Source: Bacillota bacterium (GTDB lineage: Bacteria > Bacillota > Clostridia > Lachnospirales > Lachnospiraceae). Taken from it: a DNA stretch of 51,782 nt. The position numbers were made by a program, and so were the translations under genes. The stretch covers positions 1 to 51,782 of the forward strand of contig JAEWEO010000279.1 of NCBI GenBank assembly GCA_023389295.1. Direction: 5' to 3'. Positions 33,217-42,557 of the stretch are shown one piece after another. The notes under the pieces were generated by a model. The model saw only the letters and a program-made list of their open reading frames with translations. It was not told the DNA's origin and made no database searches. The stretch's first letter is position 1. Each line of letters begins with the position of its first letter.

Positions 33217-34731
33217 TTATGCTTTTGATGTTCTATCAAATACAAAAGCATATTCTAATAGTATTTCTTCTTTCAGTTCATTATACTGGCTCTTTTTCAT
33301 TCTCCATTGCCAGTTACCGCCAATGGTTGACGGAAAATTCATTCTGGCTGAGTTATCTAGTTGTAATATGTCCTGCATTTGTATCATTACAACATCAGCT
33401 ATACTTGAATATAATGTTCGTATAATAGCGTAAGGAAGTTCTGATTTTGTACTAACATCAAAGTAACGGTATGCAAAGTTCAGTTCCTCTTCCTTCATCC
33501 CTTCTATGTATCCCACCAGGGTCTCATTATCATGGGTTCCGGTATATGCTACTAAATTAGTCGTTTTATAATTGTGAGGTAAATACTCATGATCCGGCGG
33601 ACCTACTAAACCAAACTCAAGAATTTTCATGCCCGGATAACCGGTCTTTAAGATCAAGTCTCTCACATTCTCCGTTATAACGCCCAAATCCTCAGCGATA
33701 ATTTTAGCATCACTAATGGACTCATTGATTACATTGGTTAATTTCTCACCGGGTCCTATTCTCCACTCCCCTTCTTTTGCGGTTGGGCACTCAGTGGGAA
33801 TGGAATAATAGTTTACGATACCGATGAAATGATCAATTCGTATCACATCATAAAGTTTTGCTGAAAACTTCATGCGTTCTCTCCACCAATTGAATTCTTC
33901 TTTCTCCATAACATCCCAACGGTATAAGGGGTTACCCCAGCGTTGACCATCCTCTGAGAAAGCATCCGGCGGTACTCCTGCTACATTAATAGGATTCTTT
34001 CTCTCGTCCAGTTCAAACAAATTTCCATGAACCCATACATCGGAGCTATCTGCTGATACATAAAGAGGAATATCTCCTATGATCTGGATTCCTTGTTTAT
34101 TTACATAAGCTTTCAATTTATCCCACTGTTGTCTAAATTTATATTGACAAAATTCCCAGAACCTTATCTCATCTTCAAGTAAAATTGTATACCGTTTAAC
34201 TGCACCTGGTTCTCTTAATTTGATATCCTCATCCCATAGTAACCATTCATGATTATTAAAATGCCCCTTGATTGCCATATAAAAGCTATAATCTTTTAGC
34301 CAATAAGAGTTCTCTTTACAAAACTCTTGATATTCTTTGGTTTGAAGATGTTCACTACGTTGGAATGCCTTCTTTAGAACCTGAAATCGTAGCTCATAAA
34401 TTCTTGCATAATCTATGCAATCTTCTCTTTGTTCCCACTCTAATCCATTTATCTCACCTGGTAGAAGTAACTCTTCTTCTACTAGATAATCCAGATCGAT
34501 AAAATAAGGATTTCCTGCAAACGCTGAGAATGATTGATAGGGACTGTCACCAAAGCTGGTTGGTCCCACCGGAAGCACTTGCCAATATTTGCATCCAATC
34601 CTTTTCAGGAAATCAGCAAAATGGTAACTCTCTTCTCCTAAGGTACCAATACCATAAGGTGATGGTAGAGAACTGATAGGCATTAGGATTCCTACTCCTC
34701 TGCTAAGCTCTTGCTTTTTTATAGTTGTCAT
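33217..34731 (-). CDS. malQ: 4-alpha-glucanotransferase (amylomaltase, GH77)
   Basis: Disproportionates maltodextrins so that phosphorylase can use short chains. The 504-residue protein starts GVGILMPISSLPSPYGIGTLGEESYHFADFL and has GDIPLYVSADSSDVW, the nucleophile segment VIRIDHFIGI, the acid/base IIAEDLG and TGTHDNETLVG. Length fits the compact bacterial MalQ. It is the first gene of the malQ-glgP transcript, with a good promoter and an operator at the transcription start. Confidence 0.95.
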   Translation of the reverse strand: MTTIKKQELSRGVGILMPISSLPSPYGIGTLGEESYHFADFLKRIGCKYWQVLPVGPTSFGDSPYQSFSAFAGNPYFIDLDYLVEEELLLPGEINGLEWEQREDCIDYARIYELRFQVLKKAFQRSEHLQTKEYQEFCKENSYWLKDYSFYMAIKGHFNNHEWLLWDEDIKLREPGAVKRYTILLEDEIRFWEFCQYKFRQQWDKLKAYVNKQGIQIIGDIPLYVSADSSDVWVHGNLFELDERKNPINVAGVPPDAFSEDGQRWGNPLYRWDVMEKEEFNWWRERMKFSAKLYDVIRIDHFIGIVNYYSIPTECPTAKEGEWRIGPGEKLTNVINESISDAKIIAEDLGVITENVRDLILKTGYPGMKILEFGLVGPPDHEYLPHNYKTTNLVAYTGTHDNETLVGYIEGMKEEELNFAYRYFDVSTKSELPYAIIRTLYSSIADVVMIQMQDILQLDNSARMNFPSTIGGNWQWRMKKSQYNELKEEILLEYAFVFDRTSKA

Positions 34732-34828
34732 TTAGTTATCCATCTCCGTGACTTTTTTGTGTAAATACTGTAACTTCTTCTATTTCCATAGGGTTATATT
34801 CCTTTGAATTTTTTACATTTTTCCCTTT

Positions 34829-34848
34829 GTTTCGGAAATTTTCGAAAC
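34829..34848. promoter_or_regulatory. double LacI-type operator at the malQ start site
   Basis: GTTTCGGAAATTTTCGAAAC holds two central-CG boxes (TTTCGGAAA and TTTTCGAAAC) ten bases apart. It lies just downstream of the malQ -10 box, where a bound LacI protein would block transcription. Confidence 0.7.
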
Positions 34849-34857
34849 TATATACAT

Positions 34858-34886
34858 AGAATAACATTCCAATGAAGCTTTGTCAA
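34858..34886 (-). promoter_or_regulatory. malQ-glgP promoter
   Basis: Minus-strand TTGACA (34881-34886), 17 bases, TATTCT (34858-34863). The leader is ~120 bases. Confidence 0.8.
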
Positions 34887-35037
34887 TATATATTATAGTA
34901 ATTTTACATATTTTTTTATGTTTAATTTTTGATTTATTGTCCATATTAACAAATAACCATAAAAAACTCATTAACATCACTTTGGATTAAGTTGAGTATA
35001 TCATGCTAAAATAGGCTTATTTTAAGGATTTTAGCCA

Positions 35038-35051
35038 AATTTTCGAAAATT
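35038..35051. promoter_or_regulatory. LacI-type operator candidate in the malQ-lacI gap
   Basis: Perfect 14-bp palindrome AATTTTCGAAAATT between the divergent promoters. A further AATTCGAAAA box (35163-35172) lies just before the lacI -35. Confidence 0.55.
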
Positions 35052-35178
35052 ATTAAGTTCCTCCTAAATATATAACAATAAAATTCTTTTTTGAATTACT
35101 CTATCTGGTTAATTTATATAAAACTGATAACATATTTTTGACAACCTATAAGATTTCAGTAAAATTCGAAAACACATA

Positions 35179-35207
35179 TTGAAAATGCTTCTACAAGGGT
35201 TTATACT
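35179..35207 (+). promoter_or_regulatory. lacI-type regulator promoter
   Basis: TTGAAA (35179-35184), 17 bases, TATACT (35202-35207), ~45 bases before the ATG. Confidence 0.75.
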
Positions 35208-35252
35208 TTGAAGTGTTCTAGGATAATGAAAAGATGTAGGGGGAAGTCATCC

Positions 35253-36251
35253 ATGGCAACGATTAAAGATATTGCAAATAAATTAGGTATAGCTGTCAGT
35301 ACCGTATCTAAGGGGTTGAACGGTGCAAGTGATATTAGCGCCGAGATGCGGCAGCTTGTACTGGATACCGCCGTTGAGATGGGTTACACCTCAAAAAGGA
35401 TGAAATCGACCGGTACAAGAAAAGTATGTATCTTTATCGAAAATATGGACTATGAAAATATTGAACAATTCGGCTACGAGATCGTCGTAGGCTTTAAACT
35501 CTCAGCTGCCAGAAGGCACTGGGATGTAACTGTAGTACCCACTAACTTAGGTATGCAGACTGCAGAGAAATTTGATACCTATATGTTAAAGAATGGCTAT
35601 AGCGGAGCATTTCTTCTTGGCTTTACACTTCATGATGATTGGGTACGGCAATTGAGTAAAACAACGGTTCCAACCGTTTTATTGGATAATTATATTGAAC
35701 GCAACACCCATGTCGGATATGTTGGTACTGATAACTATGAAGGAATTGATCTGGCTGTTTCCCATCTATACCAATTAGGACATAAGCGAATTGCTTTTCT
35801 TAACGGATCCAAAAACTCCATGGTATCAGAGCAACGCCATCAAGCATTTGTTAGTAGCATGACAAAACACGGTTTAATTCCTGATGATAATTTAATTGAA
35901 TATGGTTATTATGTACCGGATTGTGCCAAGGATCATGTACCCGGATTTATCGAGCATGGTGCAACAGCGATTATGTGTGCCAGCGATCTTATTGCAACGG
36001 GTGTTATTGTGGAGTTGCAAAAACGAGGCCTTCGGGTACCTGAAGATATAAGCGTTATCGGCTTTGATGATCTTCCCATCGCAGCGCAGCTTTCTCCCTC
36101 CTTAACAACCATCCGGCAGGATCGAACTGATTTAGGAAAAAGTGCATTCTTATTATTGGATGGATTAATACATAATGTCACCATCAGCAAATTATTGTTA
36201 CGTGCTAAATTCATTCAGCGTAATAGTACAGGCCCATGTAAAATGAAGTAA
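35253..36251 (+). CDS. LacI-family regulator of the maltodextrin locus (MalR-like)
   Basis: A 332-residue repressor. Residues 1-55 form the LacI helix-turn-helix (MATIKDIANKLGIAVSTVSKGLNG). Then comes a periplasmic-binding-like sensor with VGTDNYEGIDLAVSHLYQLGHKRIAFLNG, MCASDLIATGVIVELQKRGLRVPEDISVIGFDDL and SPSLTTIRQD. AGGGGGA precedes ATG 35253; starts further up lack it. It is divergent from malQ-glgP, and TTCGAA-type boxes near malQ, malE and itself suggest a maltose- or maltodextrin-responsive regulon. The hinge motif that would contact the CppA/HPr effector was not assessed. Confidence 0.9.
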   Translation: MATIKDIANKLGIAVSTVSKGLNGASDISAEMRQLVLDTAVEMGYTSKRMKSTGTRKVCIFIENMDYENIEQFGYEIVVGFKLSAARRHWDVTVVPTNLGMQTAEKFDTYMLKNGYSGAFLLGFTLHDDWVRQLSKTTVPTVLLDNYIERNTHVGYVGTDNYEGIDLAVSHLYQLGHKRIAFLNGSKNSMVSEQRHQAFVSSMTKHGLIPDDNLIEYGYYVPDCAKDHVPGFIEHGATAIMCASDLIATGVIVELQKRGLRVPEDISVIGFDDLPIAAQLSPSLTTIRQDRTDLGKSAFLLLDGLIHNVTISKLLLRAKFIQRNSTGPCKMK

Positions 36252-36330
36252 TCATCTTATGAACGATAGTACAGATGAATTATCTCTAATAATGAAACAT
36301 TTATATTGCTCATACATCAATTCATAAGCT

Positions 36331-36370
36331 AAAAAGCTGAAACATTATCAAATAATGTTCAGCTTTTTTT
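36331..36370 (+). terminator. terminator of the LacI-type gene
   Basis: AAAAAGCTGAAACATTAT pairs with ATAATGTTCAGCTTTTT with one bulged base, followed by T-rich sequence. Confidence 0.8.
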
Positions 36371-36513
36371 AGGATATTATGATTATTAGAGGCGCTTTAT
36401 ACCTACGAAATAAGTGAATCGAAAATGATTGACATCCTAAATATTATAATATAATGTATGTTAATGATACATATTGTCATAATTTACAAAAGAGCAATTA
36501 GAAAGGAAAATAT

Positions 36514-38511
36514 ATGAAAGGCTTATTAAATAAGTTTAAAACCTTGAGAGCTAAAATTATAATTATATTGATTATATTTAGTTTAGTTCCGGTTATAGCA
36601 ACAGGTATTAGTGCGTATCAAATTTCAAAAGGAATTCTGTATAAGAAACTTGAAACCACCAGTATGCAAACGATTACCGAGGTAGGTCGTGGTATTGATA
36701 ATTATTTTACTGCCATGTCAAGCCTAATCACTATCTTAACGAAAAATTCCGATATCATACAAGCAGATAGTGAAGAATATTTATCCCGTGCCAAAGAACT
36801 AATAGCTAATATTAATAATACAGATGAAAATATCATTAATGTTTACATAGGTACGGAACAGGGACTTTTTTATACCTATCCTCAGGTCGAGATACCAAAA
36901 GACTTTGATCATAGGACCAGAGACTGGTATCAAACAGCACTTAATAACCCAAATCAGGTAATTATAACCGACCCTTATATCGATACTGCTACCGGTGAAA
37001 TGGTTATTGCTTTAGCCGGAGCAATTCTTAAGGATGATAAACCCATTGGTGTTGCAGCGATGGATGTTGATCTTGCCTCCTTATCAAACTCTCTCTCCGA
37101 CATTAAAATCGGAGATTCGGGATATATCTATATTATTGATAAGAATGGTATTCTCATATCCCACCCCGATCATTCCATAATCGGAACGGATACCGTAACA
37201 ACACTCTCTCATTGGGGTACCTTGCAAAAAGAGGACCAAGGCTTTACCACTTATGAATACAAGGATGAAAATCTATTTGCCTCCTATGGAACAAGCGAAA
37301 TTACAGGTTGGAAAGTAATCGCCGCCATGAATTATTCTGAATTAAGTGACGATACCGCCTCCATTAATCAGGCTCTTCAAATTGTGGTACTTATAACTAT
37401 AATTACAGCAATCATCATCTCTATCTTCTTTAGTATACCGATTGCCAAGAATATTAAAAAGCTATTAGTTTCATTTTCCAAATTATCACAGGGTGACTTA
37501 ACTACAAAAGTCACTATTAAATCCTGGGATGAATTCCAGCTAATTGGGGAACATTTCAACGATATGGCGGGTAATATATCCAAATTAATAAGAAATGTTA
37601 GCGATGCCTCTATTACGGTACTTGATACCTCCATTACCCTATCCAATATGGCTGAAGAAACCAGCTCATCCGTTGGTGAAGTATCTCGTGCTGTAGAAGA
37701 AGTAGCAAAAGGAGCGATGGAACAGGCTCAGAATTCGGCGGATGGTGCTAGTGGTGTATCCGAGCTTTCAAATGAATTAGACTCCATAGAATTATCTACG
37801 GATTTAATGGATCGTTTGTCACAAGATGCCAGAAATCTTACAGCGCAAGGTTTGGACCGCGTTGATTCTCTGACACAGAAATCAGATATAACCAAGAAAT
37901 CTACAGCCACCGTTTCTGAATTGGTATTTGAAACCAGCGAAAGCATAAAACAGATCGATGCAATTTCTGATACTATTGACTTAATCACGGAACAAACCAA
38001 CCTTCTTGCATTAAATGCCTCCATTGAAGCTGCAAGAGCAGGCGAAAGCGGAAAAGGATTTGCAGTTGTTGCAAACGAGATAAGAAAGTTGGCAGAACAA
38101 TCCAAATTCTCAACGGTAAAGATTAAGACCATCGTAGAGGATATTAGTAAGAAAACCACGCTCTCCGTTGAGGCAATGGAAATTACGAACCAAAATGTAC
38201 AGGACCAGGTTTCACTTGTTATAGAGACGCAAAAAGTATTCCATGATATTATGGAAGCTGTTAAGAACTTATCCGATCGAGTATCAAACATTAAAAATAA
38301 CATTCATGAAATGGGTTTGAAGAAGGACAGTATCGTTGGACAGATTGAAAATATTTCAGCAATCTCACAAGAATCAGCCTCAGCGACAGAAGAGGTAACT
38401 GCTTCTACGGAGCAAATCAATATCACTATGGACAACATTACAAAGCACGCTACAGAATTGCAAATGCTATCAGAGCAATTACAAGAGAGAATAAATTCGT
38501 TTAAATTCTAA
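36514..38511 (+). CDS. methyl-accepting chemotaxis protein with dCache sensor
   Basis: Membrane chemoreceptor of 665 residues: TM1 ~13-35, extracellular double-Cache domain ~36-285, TM2 ~288-312, HAMP ~313-365, and a cytoplasmic signalling coiled coil to the end. The tip EQTNLLALNASIEAARAGE that binds CheA/CheW is intact. In the Cache domain R136, W138, Y139, D157 and D184 match the dCache_1AA amino-acid-binding motif, but the first position, normally Tyr, is F131. An amino-acid ligand is therefore predicted, not shown. GAAAGGAAA precedes the ATG. No che genes adjoin. Confidence 0.93.
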   Translation: MKGLLNKFKTLRAKIIIILIIFSLVPVIATGISAYQISKGILYKKLETTSMQTITEVGRGIDNYFTAMSSLITILTKNSDIIQADSEEYLSRAKELIANINNTDENIINVYIGTEQGLFYTYPQVEIPKDFDHRTRDWYQTALNNPNQVIITDPYIDTATGEMVIALAGAILKDDKPIGVAAMDVDLASLSNSLSDIKIGDSGYIYIIDKNGILISHPDHSIIGTDTVTTLSHWGTLQKEDQGFTTYEYKDENLFASYGTSEITGWKVIAAMNYSELSDDTASINQALQIVVLITIITAIIISIFFSIPIAKNIKKLLVSFSKLSQGDLTTKVTIKSWDEFQLIGEHFNDMAGNISKLIRNVSDASITVLDTSITLSNMAEETSSSVGEVSRAVEEVAKGAMEQAQNSADGASGVSELSNELDSIELSTDLMDRLSQDARNLTAQGLDRVDSLTQKSDITKKSTATVSELVFETSESIKQIDAISDTIDLITEQTNLLALNASIEAARAGESGKGFAVVANEIRKLAEQSKFSTVKIKTIVEDISKKTTLSVEAMEITNQNVQDQVSLVIETQKVFHDIMEAVKNLSDRVSNIKNNIHEMGLKKDSIVGQIENISAISQESASATEEVTASTEQINITMDNITKHATELQMLSEQLQERINSFKF

Positions 38512-38590
38512 CCTCTCAAGAAGATATTCATCGAATCTACTATTCCATAATGTCAATCTAGTAGACATTTATAAAGTATGTATTTAAAAA

Positions 38591-38630
38591 TAAAGGGTAA
38601 TGGCATTATTTTGCCATTACCCTTTATTTT
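38591..38630 (+). terminator. chemoreceptor terminator
   Basis: 15-bp perfect stem TAAAGGGTAATGGCA / TGCCATTACCCTTTA with a 6-base loop, followed by TTTTT. Confidence 0.9.
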
Positions 38631-38740
38631 TGATACTCTTATATTTTCTTTACTCTTATATTTTGATACTCTTATATTTTGATACTCTTATATTTTTTTA
38701 CTCTTATATTTTTTTACTCTTATATTTTCTATACTTCTTT
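38631..38740. repeat. 16-bp tandem repeat array
   Basis: Six or more copies of a 16-17-base unit, clearest as GATACTCTTATATTTT, directly after the chemoreceptor terminator and before the convergent pgsA stop. Confidence 0.88.
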
Positions 38741-38761
38741 TTTAAATATTCTTCTTTTTTA

Positions 38762-39358
38762 TTACTTTTCCATTAATTCTTTTGCTGCTTTGAGGTCGCG
38801 ATATAAGCTTCTGTACTCTTTGATATATAAAAGAAATGATAGCAAAAGAAATGCACCGCAGATTAGCATTAAGATATTCGTAGCATTCCTATTTAAGTTA
38901 GGTATCGAAACAAGAACGAACATAACTACATAAAATACGGTAGTGGATACTTTACCAAACCATTTCGCACCATTTAACTTAGTACCCTTCTTCAACATAA
39001 CTAGGCCTGCAATTAATAAAAACAATTGCATAATAACAAAAAGAATTGAAAGTAAAAACATCCATTCTATTTTTACAACTAATACAAAGATGAGGGCCGC
39101 CTGGGTTAATTTATCTGCCAGCGGATCTATGATTTTACCAAGCTCCGTAATCATATTGAATTTGCGAGCAATAAAGCCATCTAGAAAATCAGTTAATCCG
39201 GATAGAAGTACTACTGCAGCTGCGCGAAGATATTCTTTTGGATAAGAAGCTTTCATATAAAGTACTACAAATACAGGTATTAATAAAAACCTTATATAAC
39301 ATAGAATATTTGGTATGGCCCACAGATCCTTTTTCGAAAATTTTGCTATTAACTTCAT
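38762..39358 (-). CDS. pgsA: CDP-alcohol phosphatidyltransferase (PgsA-like)
   Basis: Integral membrane enzyme of phospholipid synthesis, most likely CDP-diacylglycerol to phosphatidylglycerophosphate. The 198-residue protein has five to six hydrophobic segments and the full catalytic motif DFLDGFIARKF...GKIIDPLADK at ~57-83 with all conserved Asp. Phosphatidylserine or cardiolipin-related members share this motif, so substrate is inferred from length and N-terminus (IPNILCYIRFLLIPVFVVLY, a PgsA-like start). GGGAGG precedes ATG 39358. Confidence 0.87.
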   Translation of the reverse strand: MKLIAKFSKKDLWAIPNILCYIRFLLIPVFVVLYMKASYPKEYLRAAAVVLLSGLTDFLDGFIARKFNMITELGKIIDPLADKLTQAALIFVLVVKIEWMFLLSILFVIMQLFLLIAGLVMLKKGTKLNGAKWFGKVSTTVFYVVMFVLVSIPNLNRNATNILMLICGAFLLLSFLLYIKEYRSLYRDLKAAKELMEK

Positions 39359-39425
39359 CGTTATCCTCCCTATCTTCGTCGACCTGTCTAATACATATAG
39401 ATAGACATTATATTATATTAAAACA

Positions 39426-39441
39426 ATTCAAAATTTTGAAT
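39426..39441. promoter_or_regulatory. 16-bp palindrome upstream of pgsA
   Basis: Perfect ATTCAAAATTTTGAAT about 65-80 bases before the pgsA ATG, near AT-rich -10-like sequence. It could be an operator; no regulator is identified. The rest of the 39359-39669 gap shows no gene. Confidence 0.4.
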
Positions 39442-39669
39442 ATTATCTAATGGAATCTAGCAATTTACATTTTAACATAATAAGTATCGGTATGGTAGAT
39501 TATTTTACTATTTCTAGATTATGATAACAGAAATACATGATAATTCAAGTATTTACTATATTTTCTAATTAGAACGAACATTTTCTTTCTTAACGGATCT
39601 ATTCGTCCTTAATCGTAGATACAGTAAAACCAAGAATTTTTATACTCTTAGTTTAACACCAATATGAAA

Positions 39670-39711
39670 AGACCTAAGGAAATCCTCCTTACAAAGATTT
39701 CTCTTAGGTCT
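39670..39711 (-). terminator. leuS terminator
   Basis: Minus-strand AGACCTAAGAGAAATC pairs with GATTTCCTTAGGTCT, followed by TTTT. Confidence 0.75.
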
Positions 39712-39754
39712 AAAACTTCTTTTTATAATTATGACATTATTAATTCCTTTTAGT

Positions 39755-42163
39755 TTACTTTACTACGATATTGACAATCTTACCGGGAACATAGATTTCT
39801 TTTATGATCTGTCCGGTCATCTTATCTGCTACTGCTTCTTTGGCTGTAGATAGGATTGAATCCTTTGCTGCATCTGCTGCAACCTTAATCGTTGTCTTAG
39901 TCTTACCGTTAATTTGAACAGCGATTTCGATTTCACTATCCTTCATCTTCTCTTCATCATACTCCGGCCAGGTATTTTTAAATACAGACTCTGCGTTACC
40001 AAGCTGTGCCCAAAGCTCCTCACTAACATGAGGGATAAACGGTGCTAATAGGATTACCGCTGTTTCTAAGGTTTCCTTATCAAGTCCGCCTGCTCTCTTA
40101 GCAATATCCAACATCTTATTGTTGTATTCCATGAATCCACTAACCACGGTATTTAAGCTGAAGGTCTCAAGACGAGTTGTAATATCATAAATCATACGAT
40201 GACGAAGCTTCACCATCTCCTCAGTTGCTTCCACCTTACTATCCTTGTTATCCATAACCAGGTTATAGAAACGGTTAATAAAGCGGTATACACCATCGAT
40301 CCCCCTATCATCCCATTCAGAATCTAGTTCCGGTGGCCCTACGAACAATTCATACATTCTAAGGGAATCACAACCATAATCGTTCACCAGATCATCAGGT
40401 GAAACAACATTACCCTTTGATTTACTCATCTTAGCCCCGTTCTTTCCAATCATACCCTGATTGAAGAGCTTAGTAAAAGGTTCATCAAAATCTACTACTC
40501 CGATATCAAAAAGGAATTTTGTATAAAATCTGGAATATAGCAAGTGTAATACTGCATGTTCTACACCACCAATGTACATATCAACCGGAAGTAATTCATG
40601 TGCTTTTTCCTTTGATACTAATTCTTTATCGTTTTTACTATCAACATAACGAAGGAAATACCAAGAGGAACCTGCCCACTGAGGCATCGTATTGGTTTCT
40701 CTCTTCGCAGGGGCACCACAGGTTGGACAGGTGGTATTCACCCATTCATGAATATCCGCTAACGGTGATTCACCCGTACCGGTGGGTTGATATTTCTCTA
40801 CTTCTGGTAACAATAGCGGAAGCTGCTCCTCCGGTACCGGAACGGCACCACAATGTTCACAATGAACAATCGGAATAGGCTCTCCCCAATAACGTTGTCT
40901 TGAGAATACCCAGTCACGTAGCTTATAGTTAACGGTCTTCTTACCAATACCTAATGCATCTAGCTGATCCGGAACTTCCTTCTTTGCCTTCTCAGAATTC
41001 ATACCATTCCATTCACCGGAATTAATCATTATTCCGGCTTCCGTATAAGCCTCGGTCAAATTAGGATTCTCTTTACCGTCCGGTGATATAACCTGAACAA
41101 TCGGAATACCAAACTTCGTCGCAAATTCAAAGTCTCTATCGTCATGAGCAGGAACACACATGATCGCTCCGGTACCATAATCTGCAAGTACGTAGTCTGA
41201 TAACCAGATTGGAATTAATTTCTTTGTAATCGGATTAACAGCATAACTTCCGGTAAATACACCAGTCTTTTCTTTATCCTGCAAACGATCAACGGAGGAT
41301 CTCATGGAGGATTTGAAAATATAATCTTCTACTGCCGCTCTCGTCTCATCAGTAGCAAGTTCCTTTGCCATTGCATGCTCTGGAGCTAATACCATAAAGG
41401 TTGCACCATACAGAGTATCGGGTCTTGTGGTATATACGCGAATTGATTTATCCGTACCATCTACAGTAAAATCAACCTCTGCACCGTAGCTCTTACCAAT
41501 CCAGTCGGATTGCATCTTCTTAACCTTCTCCGGCCAGTCAAGCTTATTCAAATCTTCTAAGAGACGCTCCGCATATTCTGTTATCTTTAACATCCATTGT
41601 TTCAAGTTTTTCTTGGTAACAGTTGAGCCGCAACGCTCACATTCACCATTTACTACCTCTTCATTGGCAAGACCGGTCTTACAGGAAGGACACCAGTTGA
41701 TTGGCATCTCCTTCTCATATGCTAAGCCTGCTTTGAACATTTTAACAAAGATCCATTGGGTCCACTTATAAAAATTCGGGTCGGTGGTATTAACCTCCAT
41801 ATCCCAGTCATAGATAGCAGCAATTTCATTAATCTGTTTCTTAATATTTGCTACATTTTCCGCTGTTGATTTGCTAGGATGTACTCCCATCTTAATCGCA
41901 TAATTTTCTGCAGGAAGACCAAAGGCATCCCAACCCATGGGATGAATAATATAATATCCCTTTAAGATCTTATAACGACTCCAAACATCGCTGATTACAT
42001 AGCCTCTCCAATGTCCGACATGAAGACCGCTACCGGATGGGTACGGGAACATATCCAAACAATAGTATTTGGGCTTTGTACCGTCATTTATATTTACGGG
42101 CTTCTCTTCCCAATGCTTTCTCCACTTTTTCTCGACTTCCTTATGATTATAAGGTGTTGCCAT
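39755..42163 (-). CDS. leuS: leucyl-tRNA synthetase
   Basis: Class I synthetase charging tRNA-Leu, 802 residues. It shows FPYPSGSGLHVGHWRGY (HIGH at ~40-55), the zinc-like CPSCKTGLANEEVVNGECERCG insert, the CP1 editing domain (RVYTTRPDTLYGATFMVLAPEH, then DYGTGAIMCVPAHDDRDFEFA), RDWVFSRQRYWGEPIP, and KMSKSKGNVV. AGGAGG precedes ATG 42163, so upstream in-frame residues are not included. A leucine T-box precedes it. Confidence 0.97.
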   Translation of the reverse strand: MATPYNHKEVEKKWRKHWEEKPVNINDGTKPKYYCLDMFPYPSGSGLHVGHWRGYVISDVWSRYKILKGYYIIHPMGWDAFGLPAENYAIKMGVHPSKSTAENVANIKKQINEIAAIYDWDMEVNTTDPNFYKWTQWIFVKMFKAGLAYEKEMPINWCPSCKTGLANEEVVNGECERCGSTVTKKNLKQWMLKITEYAERLLEDLNKLDWPEKVKKMQSDWIGKSYGAEVDFTVDGTDKSIRVYTTRPDTLYGATFMVLAPEHAMAKELATDETRAAVEDYIFKSSMRSSVDRLQDKEKTGVFTGSYAVNPITKKLIPIWLSDYVLADYGTGAIMCVPAHDDRDFEFATKFGIPIVQVISPDGKENPNLTEAYTEAGIMINSGEWNGMNSEKAKKEVPDQLDALGIGKKTVNYKLRDWVFSRQRYWGEPIPIVHCEHCGAVPVPEEQLPLLLPEVEKYQPTGTGESPLADIHEWVNTTCPTCGAPAKRETNTMPQWAGSSWYFLRYVDSKNDKELVSKEKAHELLPVDMYIGGVEHAVLHLLYSRFYTKFLFDIGVVDFDEPFTKLFNQGMIGKNGAKMSKSKGNVVSPDDLVNDYGCDSLRMYELFVGPPELDSEWDDRGIDGVYRFINRFYNLVMDNKDSKVEATEEMVKLRHRMIYDITTRLETFSLNTVVSGFMEYNNKMLDIAKRAGGLDKETLETAVILLAPFIPHVSEELWAQLGNAESVFKNTWPEYDEEKMKDSEIEIAVQINGKTKTTIKVAADAAKDSILSTAKEAVADKMTGQIIKEIYVPGKIVNIVVK

Positions 42164-42255
42164 AATTTCTCCTCCTATCAATGATGATTCATCATATTTT
42201 TTATTTATTTCCATAATTGGTATTCCCATACTGCCTACTGTGGTAAAAAATCGCT

Positions 42256-42522
42256 AAAAAAAACTTCCGCCTCAACAAAGAGACGAAAGGTGACTTCCGT
42301 GGTACCACTCTATTTCATCAGCATCTACAGCCATAGCTGCTATGCCGACGCACTTGATATCGATAACGGGAATACCGCTCTTACCTACTAATCGTTCAGC
42401 AAGAGAGCTCAAAGGCGAGTTGGGAGTTCGTTGCTGCTGCCTTCCACCAACCGACAGCTCTCTGTAAGCACTAAAGCTCTTAATACTCCTTATCCATGCT
42501 TTTCATGTTTTAATCTTTAATA
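42256..42522 (-). promoter_or_regulatory. T-box leader of leuS
   Basis: tRNA-sensing transcription attenuator. The T-box sequence GAGTGGTACCACGG (42296-42310, minus) holds UGGU for the tRNA 3' end. The Stem I region has AGAGAGCT...AGCTCTCT arms with CTGTCGGTTGGTGGAAGGCAG and a candidate CUC leucine specifier (42417-42419). The terminator CTTTCGTCTC / GAGGCGGAAG is followed by eight T. Uncharged tRNA-Leu should permit leuS expression. The specifier was read by alignment from memory. Confidence 0.88.
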
Positions 42523-42528
42523 CTATTT

Positions 42529-42557
42529 AATATATACATATCCACGGATTTTGTCAA
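42529..42557 (-). promoter_or_regulatory. leuS T-box promoter
   Basis: Minus-strand TTGACA (42552-42557), 17 bases, TATATT (42529-42534). Confidence 0.8.

Noticed and set aside
38631..38740. CRISPR or integration site
   Set aside because: Tandem 16-mers without spacers; no integrase or tRNA nearby.
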